Source of the DNA: a virus
DNA length: 33,312 bases
Direction: 5' to 3' (one strand)
Virus record (IMG/VR): IMGVR_UViG_3300006802_000291
Span: 1 to 33,312 of that record
Part shown: one piece after another, positions 1 through 7,161 of the stretch
Layout of the letters: each line of letters starts with the position of its first letter
How positions within the stretch are numbered: the stretch's first letter is position 1
The notes under the pieces: generated by a model
What the model was told of the DNA's origin: nothing
Database searches by the model: none
Seen by the model: the letters and a program-made list of their open reading frames with translations, nothing else
Translations under genes and position numbers: made by a program

Positions 1-1
1 C

Positions 2-760
2 GATCAAAATGTTCTATCTCGTAAACGTTCTAAATATCTAGACAAGACACAATTCAGAGCACAGTACTACAATGACCCAAACGATGTCTCGTCAGCATCA
101 ATTTCCCCTGACCTCTTCCAGTACTACGACAGAAGCAAAATCAAAAGGGACAATGGACGCTGGTACGTCCAAGGACAGCCAGTCAACGTTTATGCAGCCA
201 TCGATTTCGCTTTCTCAAAGAGACAAAAGGCTGACTACACCGCAATTGTGGTTATTGGGATTGACCCGTTTCACAGGATCTACCTTCTAGAGATCGATAG
301 GTTTAAAACCAATCTAATCTCAGAATACTTCCAGCATATCTTATCTCTCCACCAGAAGTGGGACTTTCGTAAGATTAGATGTGAAGTTACCGTAGCTCAA
401 GAGATTATCGTCAAGGACCTTAAAGAGAGTTACATCCGCCCTAATGGTCTTGCTCTCTCCATCGATGAATACCGCCCTAACCGTAATCTCGGTAGTAAAG
501 AGGAAAGACTAGAGGCTACTCTACAGCCTAGGTATAGCAACCGCAGCATCTGGCATTACCTCGGTGGAAACTGCCAGCTTTTAGAAGAGGAACTCGTGTA
601 CCAGAATCCTGCACACGATGATGTAAAAGATGCACTGGCCTCTGCTATTGATATTGCTGTTGCCCCTACTGGTCATTCTAAGTTTGGCACTAGTAGGCAC
701 AATGCTTTTCTAAAAGAAGTTACCAATTCACGTTTTGGAGGAATCTCTAGTGGCCGTTAA
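2..760 (+). CDS. terL: Terminase large subunit, C-terminal nuclease part (5'-truncated by window edge)
   Basis: This is the packaging motor subunit that cuts concatemeric DNA and drives it into the procapsid through the portal. The frame is open from base 2, so about 252 C-terminal residues are present and the N-terminal ATPase is outside the window. The nuclease domain shows the three expected acidic clusters: VYAAIDFAFSKRQKADYTAI (first Asp, beta strand of the RNase H-like fold), CEVTVAQEIIVKDL (the middle Glu) and HDDVKDALASAID (the last Asp, near the C-terminus). The spacing and order fit T7 gp19-like and other large terminases. The ATG at 248 is internal and not a real start. The gene overlaps the next small gene by 11 bp and is followed by portal, the usual order. 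The identification is firm; only the length of the missing part is unknown. Confidence 0.93.
   Translation, partial: DQNVLSRKRSKYLDKTQFRAQYYNDPNDVSSASISPDLFQYYDRSKIKRDNGRWYVQGQPVNVYAAIDFAFSKRQKADYTAIVVIGIDPFHRIYLLEIDRFKTNLISEYFQHILSLHQKWDFRKIRCEVTVAQEIIVKDLKESYIRPNGLALSIDEYRPNRNLGSKEERLEATLQPRYSNRSIWHYLGGNCQLLEEELVYQNPAHDDVKDALASAIDIAVAPTGHSKFGTSRHNAFLKEVTNSRFGGISSGR
737..741 (+). promoter_or_regulatory. Shine-Dalgarno GGAGG deciding the start of the small gene after terL
   Basis: GGAGG lies eight bases before a GTG at 750, inside the end of the terminase gene. It makes GTG 750 a better start than the in-frame TTG at 735, which would overlap the Shine-Dalgarno itself. Confidence 0.6.
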
Positions 761-983
761 TCGTAAGGAAGACCCAGAGAAGGCAGTAAAGCGCTTCCAG
801 AAGTCGAAGGAAGCTGCAGCTAAGATGAGTAGCGGTAAGCATATGAAAGTTGCTGACAATCGTACTATTGGTACTCAGTCGCAGCTGAATGACAACACTG
901 AAAAGGGTTGGACTGGTAGAGATCCATCTCCCCAGTCTCTTACTGTTCAAGACCTTCGCAAGATTAAGCTGCAGACTCGCTAA
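750..983 (+). CDS. Small basic protein between terminase and portal, unknown function
   Basis: About 77 residues, hydrophilic and rich in Lys, Arg, Gln and Ser, without Cys, signal or membrane segment. I do not recognise a family. The start chosen is GTG 750, preceded at eight bases by GGAGG; it overlaps the terminase stop by 11 bp. Its own stop (TAA 981-983) overlaps the portal ATG at 983, so terminase, this gene and portal look translationally coupled. Small basic proteins occur at this place in several podoviruses and may assist packaging or head completion, but nothing in the sequence proves that. A small terminase subunit is possible but unlikely, because that gene normally precedes the large subunit. 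Confidence 0.75.
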   Translation: MAVNRKEDPEKAVKRFQKSKEAAAKMSSGKHMKVADNRTIGTQSQLNDNTEKGWTGRDPSPQSLTVQDLRKIKLQTR

Positions 984-2815
984 TGGCCGGTAAAACCCTA
1001 GACATCCAGAGTTACATCCATCCGGATATGATGGCGGAAGCCATTAGCTCTCAGTGGATGGAATGGGATATGCTTCGGGCTAAGTGGAAATCCTCAGTCC
1101 GAGAGGTTCAGCAGTACGTCTATTCTACAGATACGACTACAACTGCTAATAATGTTCTACCTTGGAAGAACAAGACGACTCTACCCAAACTATGCCAGAT
1201 TAGAGACAACATCTACGCTAACTACGATGCCTCCCTCTTCCCTAAGAGTGGCTTTGTTGAATGGCAGGGTGCTAATCGAGTAGAGCAGGGTAAGGAGAAG
1301 AAAGAGCTCCTAGAATCGTACTGTGAGTACTTCCTTAATCAACCGTCTAATAAAGAAATATTAAAGAAGCTCATTCTGGACTATATCGACTATGGCAACG
1401 TCTTTGCTATGGTTGATTGGACAGACAAAAGAGTAGAAAGCCAGTTTCATACTGCACTAGCCTACGCTGGTCCTCAGATCGTACGTATCCATCCGAACGA
1501 TATTGTTTTCAACCCTATTGCTCCCACCTTTGCAGACTCCCCTAAGATAGTCCGCTCACTAGTAACTATGGGTGAGCTAAAGAGGCGTGTTGAGTTTAAC
1601 ACCTTCTCAGACGATAACGAAGCTATGCAGGCTGCCTACGACTACCTCCGGAACACCCGGTTGAACGTAGCTCAGGCTGCAGGTGAGTTTGACGAACGTA
1701 ACAATGCCTACGCTATTGATGGCTTTACGTCCTTTGTCCAGTACCTCGGTAGCAACTACTGTGAGCTCCTTCAGTTCTACGGAGACTACTACGACTCTAA
1801 AGACGACCGTCTGTACACTAATGCTGTAATTACAGTAGCCGACAGACACAAGATCCTCGGAGTCCGTGAGAACCCGTCTGGTATTGCTTATAATCGTATC
1901 CACCATATTGGTTGGCGTACGAGGCAGGATAACCTCTGGGCTATGGGCCCTCTTGAAAATCTTGTCGGTATGCAGTATCGTATCGACCACCTCGAAAATC
2001 TCAAAGCTGACGTCTTCGATCTGATTGCAGCACCTCCGCTAATGGTGAAGGGTCTCGTGGAGGATTTTGAGTGGGGACCCTTCAGTCGCATCTATGTCGG
2101 TGACGATGGCGATGTCAAAATGATGGCTCCGGAGGGTAATGTCCTCTCTGCCAATCTTGAGATCGACCAGCTTGAAAGAAAGATGGAGGAGTATGCTGGC
2201 TCACCGAAGGAGGCTGCAGGCTTCCGTACCCCGGGTGAAAAGACAGCCTACGAAGTTCAACGTCTTGAGAATGCTGCTAACCGTATCTTCTATGCGAAGA
2301 CAAAGCAGTTCGAAGAGTTCCTCCTAGAACCGATGATCAACGAAGCTTTGGACATGGCCCGCCGCTTCAATACGTCTACGATCACAATTCGGTCTATGGA
2401 CCCAAAGACAAACGCAGTATCGTTTAGGGATATTACTACTGAAGACCTCTCTGGTTTTGGTAGGATGAAGCCCGTAGCTGCCAGAAACTTTGCTGACAAA
2501 GCAGAAAAGGTGCAGTCTATTAACGCATTCTTCCAGAGTGCCCTCGGTAATGACCCCGAGATGAAGGCCCACTTCTCTACTGTCAATCTGTCTCGTATGT
2601 TCGAAGAGCTTCTGGATATTGAACCCTACAAAGTGGTTCGTCCTTACGTTCGCCTCTACGAACAGCAGGAGGCTCAGTCTATCGTTAATGCTGGGCAGGA
2701 ACAGATCGCTACCGAAGCAATGACCCCAGCAGGAATAGCACCAGATGACACGACCGGCCCAATCTCTTCCAATGGCATGGTACCGGGGATGCTCGTCCCC
2801 GGAGGAAAAGCGTAA
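983..2815 (+). CDS. Portal protein (head-tail connector)
   Basis: Portal forms the dodecameric ring at one capsid vertex; DNA enters through it during packaging and leaves during ejection. The 610-residue length is in the range of podovirus portals. The sequence begins with a helical N-terminus, has the early VLPWKNKTTLPKLCQIRDNI stretch, then NYDASLFP and a long mixed alpha/beta body, with helical segments near residues 380-460 (LEIDQLERKMEEYAGSPKEA). The C-terminal 40 residues are rich in Pro, Gly, Ala and Gln, as in other portal tails. The start is ATG 983, sharing a base with the preceding stop. It lies between terminase and scaffold/capsid genes, which strongly supports the call. It resembles portals of SIO1/cobavirus-like phages more than the 530-residue T7 gp8; this is recognition by eye, not a search. 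Confidence 0.9.
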   Translation: MAGKTLDIQSYIHPDMMAEAISSQWMEWDMLRAKWKSSVREVQQYVYSTDTTTTANNVLPWKNKTTLPKLCQIRDNIYANYDASLFPKSGFVEWQGANRVEQGKEKKELLESYCEYFLNQPSNKEILKKLILDYIDYGNVFAMVDWTDKRVESQFHTALAYAGPQIVRIHPNDIVFNPIAPTFADSPKIVRSLVTMGELKRRVEFNTFSDDNEAMQAAYDYLRNTRLNVAQAAGEFDERNNAYAIDGFTSFVQYLGSNYCELLQFYGDYYDSKDDRLYTNAVITVADRHKILGVRENPSGIAYNRIHHIGWRTRQDNLWAMGPLENLVGMQYRIDHLENLKADVFDLIAAPPLMVKGLVEDFEWGPFSRIYVGDDGDVKMMAPEGNVLSANLEIDQLERKMEEYAGSPKEAAGFRTPGEKTAYEVQRLENAANRIFYAKTKQFEEFLLEPMINEALDMARRFNTSTITIRSMDPKTNAVSFRDITTEDLSGFGRMKPVAARNFADKAEKVQSINAFFQSALGNDPEMKAHFSTVNLSRMFEELLDIEPYKVVRPYVRLYEQQEAQSIVNAGQEQIATEAMTPAGIAPDDTTGPISSNGMVPGMLVPGGKA

Positions 2816-3029
2816 GCGTGAGGAGTTTGTCCTCAACAACCAACAATTTGCTAGTCTATTCTTAGAAATTCTCCAAGCGGAGTATGAAAGAATAGACCGA
2901 AAAGGATTCCGAGAAGAGGATTACGAAGATTCTAACTGGGTCTTCCTACAAGCCTTCCGGAATGGCAATCTAGCACAGATTACTAAGATTGCTGAACTGT
3001 TCTCTTACCTAGACCGAGGAAAGAAATGA
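2745..3029 (+). CDS. Small hypothetical protein between portal and scaffold
   Basis: Up to 94 residues. From about residue 22 it is highly charged and predicted helical (EEKRKREEFVLNNQQF, then LEILQAEYERIDRKGF). No family is recognised. The start is uncertain. ATG 2745 has an AGGAA at 2731-2735 but overlaps the portal gene by 71 bp in another frame. ATG 2772 shortens the overlap but has no visible ribosome site. The first 20 residues overlap portal and have a different composition, so translation could begin at 2772. The stop codon overlaps the scaffold start (ATGA at 3026). Its position suggests a head-assembly role, which is only inference. Confidence 0.7.
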   Translation: MTRPAQSLPMAWYRGCSSPEEKRKREEFVLNNQQFASLFLEILQAEYERIDRKGFREEDYEDSNWVFLQAFRNGNLAQITKIAELFSYLDRGKK

Positions 3030-3781
3030 CCAACGAACCTAACCTCTTCGACGAAGTTGACAACCTTCCAGAAGTGGAAGTCCCAGACCAAACGGACGAT
3101 CGTGATTACGCTTCCGAGCTAATCGGTGATGGCAAGAAGTACTCCGATATTAAGAAGGCTGCTAAAGCTCTCCTTGATAAGGACAACTTCATCGAACGTC
3201 TTAAAACCGAGAATGCAGAAATGCGTGCCTCATTGAAGGGAGAGGCTAAAATGGATGAGTTTCTAGAACGTATCTCTAAGCTCAACCAGACTCCTTCCAA
3301 CGCTGCGCCCTCCGGTAACCAACCCGCAGATCCGCCAGCTGGTACAGAAACTCTCAAGGGACTCTCCTTGGAAGATGTCGAAAAGCTCTTGAGCAATAGG
3401 GAATCCGCCGCAATTGAGCGGAAGAACCTCGAACAGAGCAAAGCTACTGCCATGAAGGCATTCGGTGCGAACTACGCTGCAGAGCTCAAAGTTAGAGCTA
3501 CTGAGCTGGGTACCACTCCTGAATTCCTGAATAGTATCGCTAAGCAGAATCCTAGTGCTTTTGCCAGACTGATTGGTGCTGAAGTTGCACCAACGGCTCC
3601 GTCAGTGCCTAGGACAAGCGTTAATAGTGGTGCAAACCGGGATAACAAGGGTGACGTACGGAATGAGAAGTACTATAGCGACCTCCGTCGTAAGATGGGT
3701 GACGCAGAGTTCTTCCGACCTAAAGTGCAGACACAGCTTCATCAAGACATGCTTTCTCAGGGAAAATCCTTTTTCGATTAA
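3026..3781 (+). CDS. Capsid scaffolding protein
   Basis: Scaffold co-assembles with the coat protein to set procapsid size and leaves before or during packaging. The protein has 251 residues: a very acidic N-terminus (NLFDEVDNLPEVEVPDQTDD), a coiled-coil region around residues 45-95 (KAAKALLDKDNFIERLKTEN), a Pro/Ala/Gly linker near 95-110, a second helical charged stretch at 112-160, and a basic C-terminal region. That layout, the length and the place directly before the capsid gene are typical of T7 gp9-like scaffolds. There is little sequence conservation in this family, so the call rests on composition and synteny. ATG 3026 overlaps the upstream TGA and follows a GAGGAAAG-type ribosome site. 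Confidence 0.85.
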   Translation: MTNEPNLFDEVDNLPEVEVPDQTDDRDYASELIGDGKKYSDIKKAAKALLDKDNFIERLKTENAEMRASLKGEAKMDEFLERISKLNQTPSNAAPSGNQPADPPAGTETLKGLSLEDVEKLLSNRESAAIERKNLEQSKATAMKAFGANYAAELKVRATELGTTPEFLNSIAKQNPSAFARLIGAEVAPTAPSVPRTSVNSGANRDNKGDVRNEKYYSDLRRKMGDAEFFRPKVQTQLHQDMLSQGKSFFD

Positions 3782-3803
3782 CCCCTAGAAAAGGAATTGT
3801 GCA

Positions 3804-4754
3804 ATGGCCGGTTGGCTTGCATCTAATGACGACCATTTGATTCGTTCGAATCTGTGGTCTAGCCAGATCAAGGAAGTCCTCGAAGACGACCTGATCGGTA
3901 CTAAGTACGTCGATATGATCACCGACTTCCCGGACGGTGACACTCTGAACATCCCGTCTATCGGTCAGGCTGAAGTCAACGACTATGTTGAAGGTCAGGC
4001 TGTTTCGTACACGGCGATGGACACTGGTAACTTCACGTTTACCGTGGACCAGTACAAGAGCTCGGCTACGTTCATCACTGAGAAGATGAAGCAGGACAGC
4101 ATGTATATGTCTCGTCTTGTTGCGTCCTTCGTCCCCAAGCAGGCTCGTGCTATCGCTAAGGCGATGGAACAGAAGATCCTGTCGGTGGGTCCTGCGGCTC
4201 AGACTTCGGCAGACCTCAACACCATTAACGGTGCTGATCATCGCTGGGTGGGCTCGGGTACGAACGAAGTTATGGTCCCGGCAGACTTCGCTAAGGCGAA
4301 CTATGCTCTGGATATGGCTAACGTTCCGATGAACAACCGTATCGCTATTGTCCACCCCTCGGTGGGCTACGCGCTCTCCACCCTCTCGAACATTGTCAAC
4401 GTTTCCAACAACCCTCGTTGGGAAGGTGTCATTAAGGATGGTGGTCTGACGGGCTCGAAGTTCCTGATGAACGTGTATGGTTTCGACGTGTACACTTCGC
4501 AGAACCTGAAGGTGAACACCGCGTCTGAGACGATTGACAGCGTTACGGCTGCGGCTGGTGTGGCAAACCTCTTCTTCTCGGCAGCCTCTGATGTGCTCCC
4601 GATCGTCGGTCTGATTCGTCAGCCCCCGAAGGTCGATTCGGAGTATAACAAGGACTACCAGCGTGAAGAGTATGTCACGACTTGTCGCTATGGCTTCAAG
4701 CTGTTCCGTCCTGAGAACATGGTCGTCGTCCTTACCGATACCGATCAGGTCTAA
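3804..4754 (+). CDS. Major capsid protein
   Basis: This is the main shell subunit, 316 residues, expected to adopt the HK97 fold. It has the features of podovirus coat proteins: an N-terminal arm, then DGDTLNIPSIGQAEVNDY, a long spine-helix candidate around residues 95-130 (MYMSRLVASFVPKQARAIAK), NNRIAIVHPSVGYALSTLSN in the axial-domain region, and a late YGFKLFRPENMVVV strand. The start ATG 3804 follows AAAAGGAA. The gene uses C/G-ending codons (CTG, TTC, AAC, GTC) far more than flanking genes, as expected for the most heavily translated phage gene. It sits between scaffold and two small structural genes that share this codon bias and lead to a terminator at 5830. The call is firm. Confidence 0.93.
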   Translation: MAGWLASNDDHLIRSNLWSSQIKEVLEDDLIGTKYVDMITDFPDGDTLNIPSIGQAEVNDYVEGQAVSYTAMDTGNFTFTVDQYKSSATFITEKMKQDSMYMSRLVASFVPKQARAIAKAMEQKILSVGPAAQTSADLNTINGADHRWVGSGTNEVMVPADFAKANYALDMANVPMNNRIAIVHPSVGYALSTLSNIVNVSNNPRWEGVIKDGGLTGSKFLMNVYGFDVYTSQNLKVNTASETIDSVTAAAGVANLFFSAASDVLPIVGLIRQPPKVDSEYNKDYQREEYVTTCRYGFKLFRPENMVVVLTDTDQV

Positions 4755-4775
4755 CTTTAGGAAAGGAATAGACTA

Positions 4776-5312
4776 ATGTCTTGGATGAATAGTGACGGCC
4801 TCTATGTCAAGTTTGGCAAAGAGGAAGGTGATGTCGCCTCTGGCGGCTGGAAGGAAATCGACGGCAACCGTGTTATGGTTGAAGTCCAGATTCCTTACAC
4901 CGAACTGCTCTCCGCAACTGACGCTATCGTCGGTTCGGTGGCTAACCCGGGTGCATTCGGTGTGGAACTCCCTGAGGGTCTCCGCATCGAGGCGATCGAA
5001 ACGGTTGTTACTACGGCTTTCACGAGCTCTGGTACGATCGGTTCGTCTACGCTGGTCCTTGGCCTGAAGAAGGCTTCGGATCGTAGCACCGAGCTCGACC
5101 ATAACGGTCTTCTGACCGCCTCCTTCGTTGGTGGTGTTCTGGACGCTGTTGGCGAGCGTACGTACATCGTTCCCGGTTCTACGGGTGCTGGTGCCCTTAT
5201 CGGTACCACGCTCTCCGAGAATGGTGTCATCTCTGCAAGCAACTCGGCCCATGGCTCGCATCCCTACACCGCTGGTTCGGTTAAGGTGCGGATCTGGGGC
5301 TTCTACCCGTAA
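4776..5312 (+). CDS. Putative capsid decoration / head structural protein
   Basis: 178 residues, rich in Gly, Ser, Thr and Val and predicted mostly beta, with no signal peptide, membrane segment or Cys. It contains VEVQIPYTELLSATDAIVGS and ends GSVKVRIWGFYP. I do not know a named family. The start ATG 4776 follows AGGAAAGGAAT. It lies 21 bp after the major capsid gene and shares its C/G-ending codon use, so it is probably made in large amounts. Together with its beta-rich composition this suggests a capsid decoration or cement protein. Mass spectrometry of virions would settle it. The long antisense ORF over this gene is judged a coding shadow. Confidence 0.75.
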   Translation: MSWMNSDGLYVKFGKEEGDVASGGWKEIDGNRVMVEVQIPYTELLSATDAIVGSVANPGAFGVELPEGLRIEAIETVVTTAFTSSGTIGSSTLVLGLKKASDRSTELDHNGLLTASFVGGVLDAVGERTYIVPGSTGAGALIGTTLSENGVISASNSAHGSHPYTAGSVKVRIWGFYP

Positions 5313-5330
5313 CGAAAAGGAGTCCTTAAT

Positions 5331-5825
5331 ATGGCAACAACTCTTGGTGCAAGCTATATCGAGGACTTCAATGGCCTTGAGATCAAGGCTACACAGCTGA
5401 ACCTTGGGGGTACGGTCTTCGACAAGGATGACCTCCCCCTTGGGACTGGTACCCAGACTATTCAAGGAGCGAAGACGTTCGATACGACTCCGATCCTTGG
5501 AACGGGTACTACGGTTGATCTGGCTAGTACGACTGCTACGCTTTCGAGTCATGCAGCTACGATTACTCAGTATGCCGCTGTGATTACCACCGAAGCTCTG
5601 ACGACTGCCGCTGGCGCAAGCCAAGCCTTCGTGATTACGAAGACCGGTGTTGTCGCTGGGGACCTTGCCTTCGTACAGGATATTGGCGGTACTAACACCG
5701 TCTATGCCTACCAGTACAAGGCAGTGTGTACGACTAACACGATTACCGTGACGGTCTACAACTCTGGTCCTACTAATGCTTTGAATGGTACTTTGAAGTT
5801 CAATCTTCTTGTCCTTCATGCTTAA
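5331..5825 (+). CDS. Putative virion structural protein (beta-rich, head fibre or decoration type)
   Basis: 164 residues, rich in Thr, Ala, Gly and Val. Residues 1-70 resemble collars or fibre attachment segments (TLGASYIEDFNGLEIKATQL; GTGTQTIQGAKTFDT). Residues 85-164 look like a compact beta-sandwich ending LNGTLKFNLLVLHA, a pattern seen in small phage surface proteins. The start ATG 5331 follows AAAAGGAGT, an excellent ribosome site. The gene keeps the C/G-ending codons of the capsid gene and stops five bases before a strong terminator hairpin, so it closes the highly expressed head unit. Function is inferred from composition and position only. Confidence 0.72.
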   Translation: MATTLGASYIEDFNGLEIKATQLNLGGTVFDKDDLPLGTGTQTIQGAKTFDTTPILGTGTTVDLASTTATLSSHAATITQYAAVITTEALTTAAGASQAFVITKTGVVAGDLAFVQDIGGTNTVYAYQYKAVCTTNTITVTVYNSGPTNALNGTLKFNLLVLHA

Positions 5826-5829
5826 CGGT

Positions 5830-5845
5830 GGGGGCTTCGGCCCCC
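5830..5845 (+). terminator. Rho-independent terminator with UUCG tetraloop after the head genes
   Basis: GGGGGC-TTCG-GCCCCC forms a perfect six-base-pair stem with a UUCG loop, extendable outward by two G-C pairs past one T-T mismatch. It is followed by TCCTATTTCT, a modest T-rich tract. It lies five bases after the stop at 5823-5825 and before the ribosome site of the gene at 5868. The weak T tract suggests partial termination, which would reduce transcription of downstream fibre genes relative to capsid. Confidence 0.8.
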
Positions 5846-5867
5846 TCCTATTTCTCTGGAGAATTAT

Positions 5868-6362
5868 ATGGCTAACCACGCTGACCTAACTGGAGCTGAA
5901 CTCCATGAGAACAAAGGAGTAGCTGCTGCTACAGACGACTTTGTTGCTACAGCTGCTAGTAGTGCGACTGTCTGGAAAAAGATTACGACAGACAATATTG
6001 ACACTACAGACATCTTTGGTCTTAATACTATCGTTGTTACATGCGAAATTCCGGATATCTCTACCGCAAGTAAGACTTGGGTAGTGATGCCATTTGCTGT
6101 ATCAGTGACGACTATCTACACTGTCATTGATGCCGCTATTACTGCTGCTGACGCTACGCTGACTGCTAGGAACCACTCCGGTGGTAGCATGGGTACGATT
6201 ACTATTACCCAGTCTGGTTCAGCCGCTGGCGATGTAGACAGTTTAACCCCAGTGTCAAACAATACGTTTGCTGCTGGAGAACATTTTACTATTGAAACTG
6301 ATGGAGGTTCTACTACTACTTCTAAGGCCATTGTCACCTTGGTCCTAACTCGGACTGCATAA
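5868..6362 (+). CDS. Small beta-rich structural protein, unknown role
   Basis: 164 residues, rich in Thr, Ala, Ser and Val. It starts MANHADLTGAELHENKG, an N-terminal pattern I associate with small phage structural proteins encoded beside head or fibre genes. It continues with VWKKITTDNIDTTDI and a beta-rich C-terminal half (TITITQSGSAAGDVDS; FTIETDGGSTTTSKA). There is no Cys pair, signal or membrane helix. ATG 5868 follows CTGGAGA. Codon use changes here to A/T-ending codons, unlike the three genes before the terminator. The stop overlaps the next start (TAATG at 6360-6364). It may be a minor head protein, head fibre or fibre adaptor; I cannot choose. Confidence 0.7.
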   Translation: MANHADLTGAELHENKGVAAATDDFVATAASSATVWKKITTDNIDTTDIFGLNTIVVTCEIPDISTASKTWVVMPFAVSVTTIYTVIDAAITAADATLTARNHSGGSMGTITITQSGSAAGDVDSLTPVSNNTFAAGEHFTIETDGGSTTTSKAIVTLVLTRTA

Positions 6363-6706
6363 TGGAAAGAGTAGTAGTTGGAAAGGATGACTACGTCCTA
6401 ACGAAGGGAGACATCCTCGATATAAAGAGTATCTTGGAGAAGGTCCACCGTGTTGGTGACTTTCATGTTTTTACAAAGTCAGACCAAGAAAAGATTGATA
6501 AGCTTGCTACTCTACTGAATAAGGAGGGAGTTCCAGAGGCACTATTAGAGCTTGCTGAAAGAATCGCCGTTAGGCGCTACTGGATGAAGTTACGAGGTGC
6601 ATTTTGGAAGTCCCTCCTTTTGTTCTTTGCAGGCTTCTCTGCAATTATGATCTTCTTCCGTGACTTCCAGAACCTCTTGGATATGCTAAGAGGTATTGTA
6701 AGGTGA
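6362..6706 (+). CDS. Small tail-anchored membrane protein, unknown function
   Basis: 114 residues. Residues 1-80 are soluble, charged and helical (ILDIKSILEKVHRVGDFHVF; SDQEKIDKLATLLNKEGVP). A single hydrophobic helix follows at about 84-101 (SLLLFFAGFSAIMIFF), then a short charged tail. With Arg/Lys before the helix, the large N-terminal part probably stays in the cytoplasm. The start overlaps the previous stop, and the stop overlaps the next gene by four bases (GTGA), so the two membrane proteins are likely made together. I do not recognise the family. Candidates are an accessory lysis or envelope protein, or a superinfection-related protein; none is shown by the sequence. Confidence 0.72.
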   Translation: MERVVVGKDDYVLTKGDILDIKSILEKVHRVGDFHVFTKSDQEKIDKLATLLNKEGVPEALLELAERIAVRRYWMKLRGAFWKSLLLFFAGFSAIMIFFRDFQNLLDMLRGIVR

Positions 6707-7161
6707 GGCTAGGTAGAATTCGAGATTGGGTAGCTTATGTCTTTTATGCCTTTTGGCTAATCGTAGCTCCTATACTAGTAGCTACGTTTATTGCTATGAA
6801 GGGTGAAAGTGGTCCAATCGAATCATTTAACCGTAGAGTTTACCCTGTAGAAGTAACTCCCGGAATGATCGTAACTGTTGAATCAGATGTTATCCGGACT
6901 AAGAGATGTTCAAGCCACGTTACTAGACGTTGGATCAATAACAAAGGTGACACCTTTGTAACTGAAGAGCAGGCAATACCTCTCCTCCCTGAGGGCCGAG
7001 AGCATTTCCTAGCGAAGCTTCAGATTCCATTAGTAAGATACAGTGGGGTTCTTACCCTTCGTACAGAAGTAGAATTCAAGTGTAATATCATCCAAGAGTA
7101 CTTTGGAGGTACTATCCTCCCTCTCTCTGATGTAACATTTAAGGTAGAATATAATGGCTAA
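6703..7161 (+). CDS. Membrane-anchored protein with extracytoplasmic beta domain, unknown function
   Basis: 152 residues starting with GTG 6703 in a GTGA overlap. A basic N-terminus (MRLGRIRDW) is followed by one hydrophobic helix at about 9-32 (YVFYAFWLIVAPILVATFIA). The rest, about 115 residues, should lie in the periplasm and looks beta-rich (EVTPGMIVTVESDVIRTKRC; YSGVLTLRTEVEFKCNIIQE). Two cysteines in that part could form a disulphide. It overlaps the fibre gene start at 7154. The family is not recognised. With the previous gene it makes a membrane pair between head and fibre genes. Position would allow a lysis accessory (spanin-like) or receptor-masking role, but there is no lipobox and no direct evidence. 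Confidence 0.72.
   Translation: MRLGRIRDWVAYVFYAFWLIVAPILVATFIAMKGESGPIESFNRRVYPVEVTPGMIVTVESDVIRTKRCSSHVTRRWINNKGDTFVTEEQAIPLLPEGREHFLAKLQIPLVRYSGVLTLRTEVEFKCNIIQEYFGGTILPLSDVTFKVEYNG

Noticed and set aside
72-290. 72-codon plus-strand ORF at the left end
   Set aside because: It overlaps the terminase frame, which is open from base 2 and carries the nuclease motif; the composition is low complexity Ser/Thr and has no support.
2745-2815. Programmed frameshift joining portal to the next small ORF
   Set aside because: The overlap is in the right relative frame to be considered, but I see no slippery heptamer with a following structure, and the portal C-terminus is already typical.
2324-2839. 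171-codon minus-strand ORF opposite the portal gene
   Set aside because: It lies inside a well-supported portal gene, shows no family motif, and has no spacing or ribosome site expected of a gene.
3720-4355. 211-codon minus-strand ORF opposite scaffold and capsid
   Set aside because: It is antisense to the capsid gene with its biased codons; no recognisable domain; judged a shadow.
4773-5879. 368-codon antisense ORF on the minus strand over three structural genes
   Set aside because: It runs antisense through two complete head genes and the terminator, starts with GTG without a ribosome site, has Arg/Ser/Thr-rich shadow composition, and is explained by the strong codon bias of the opposite strand.
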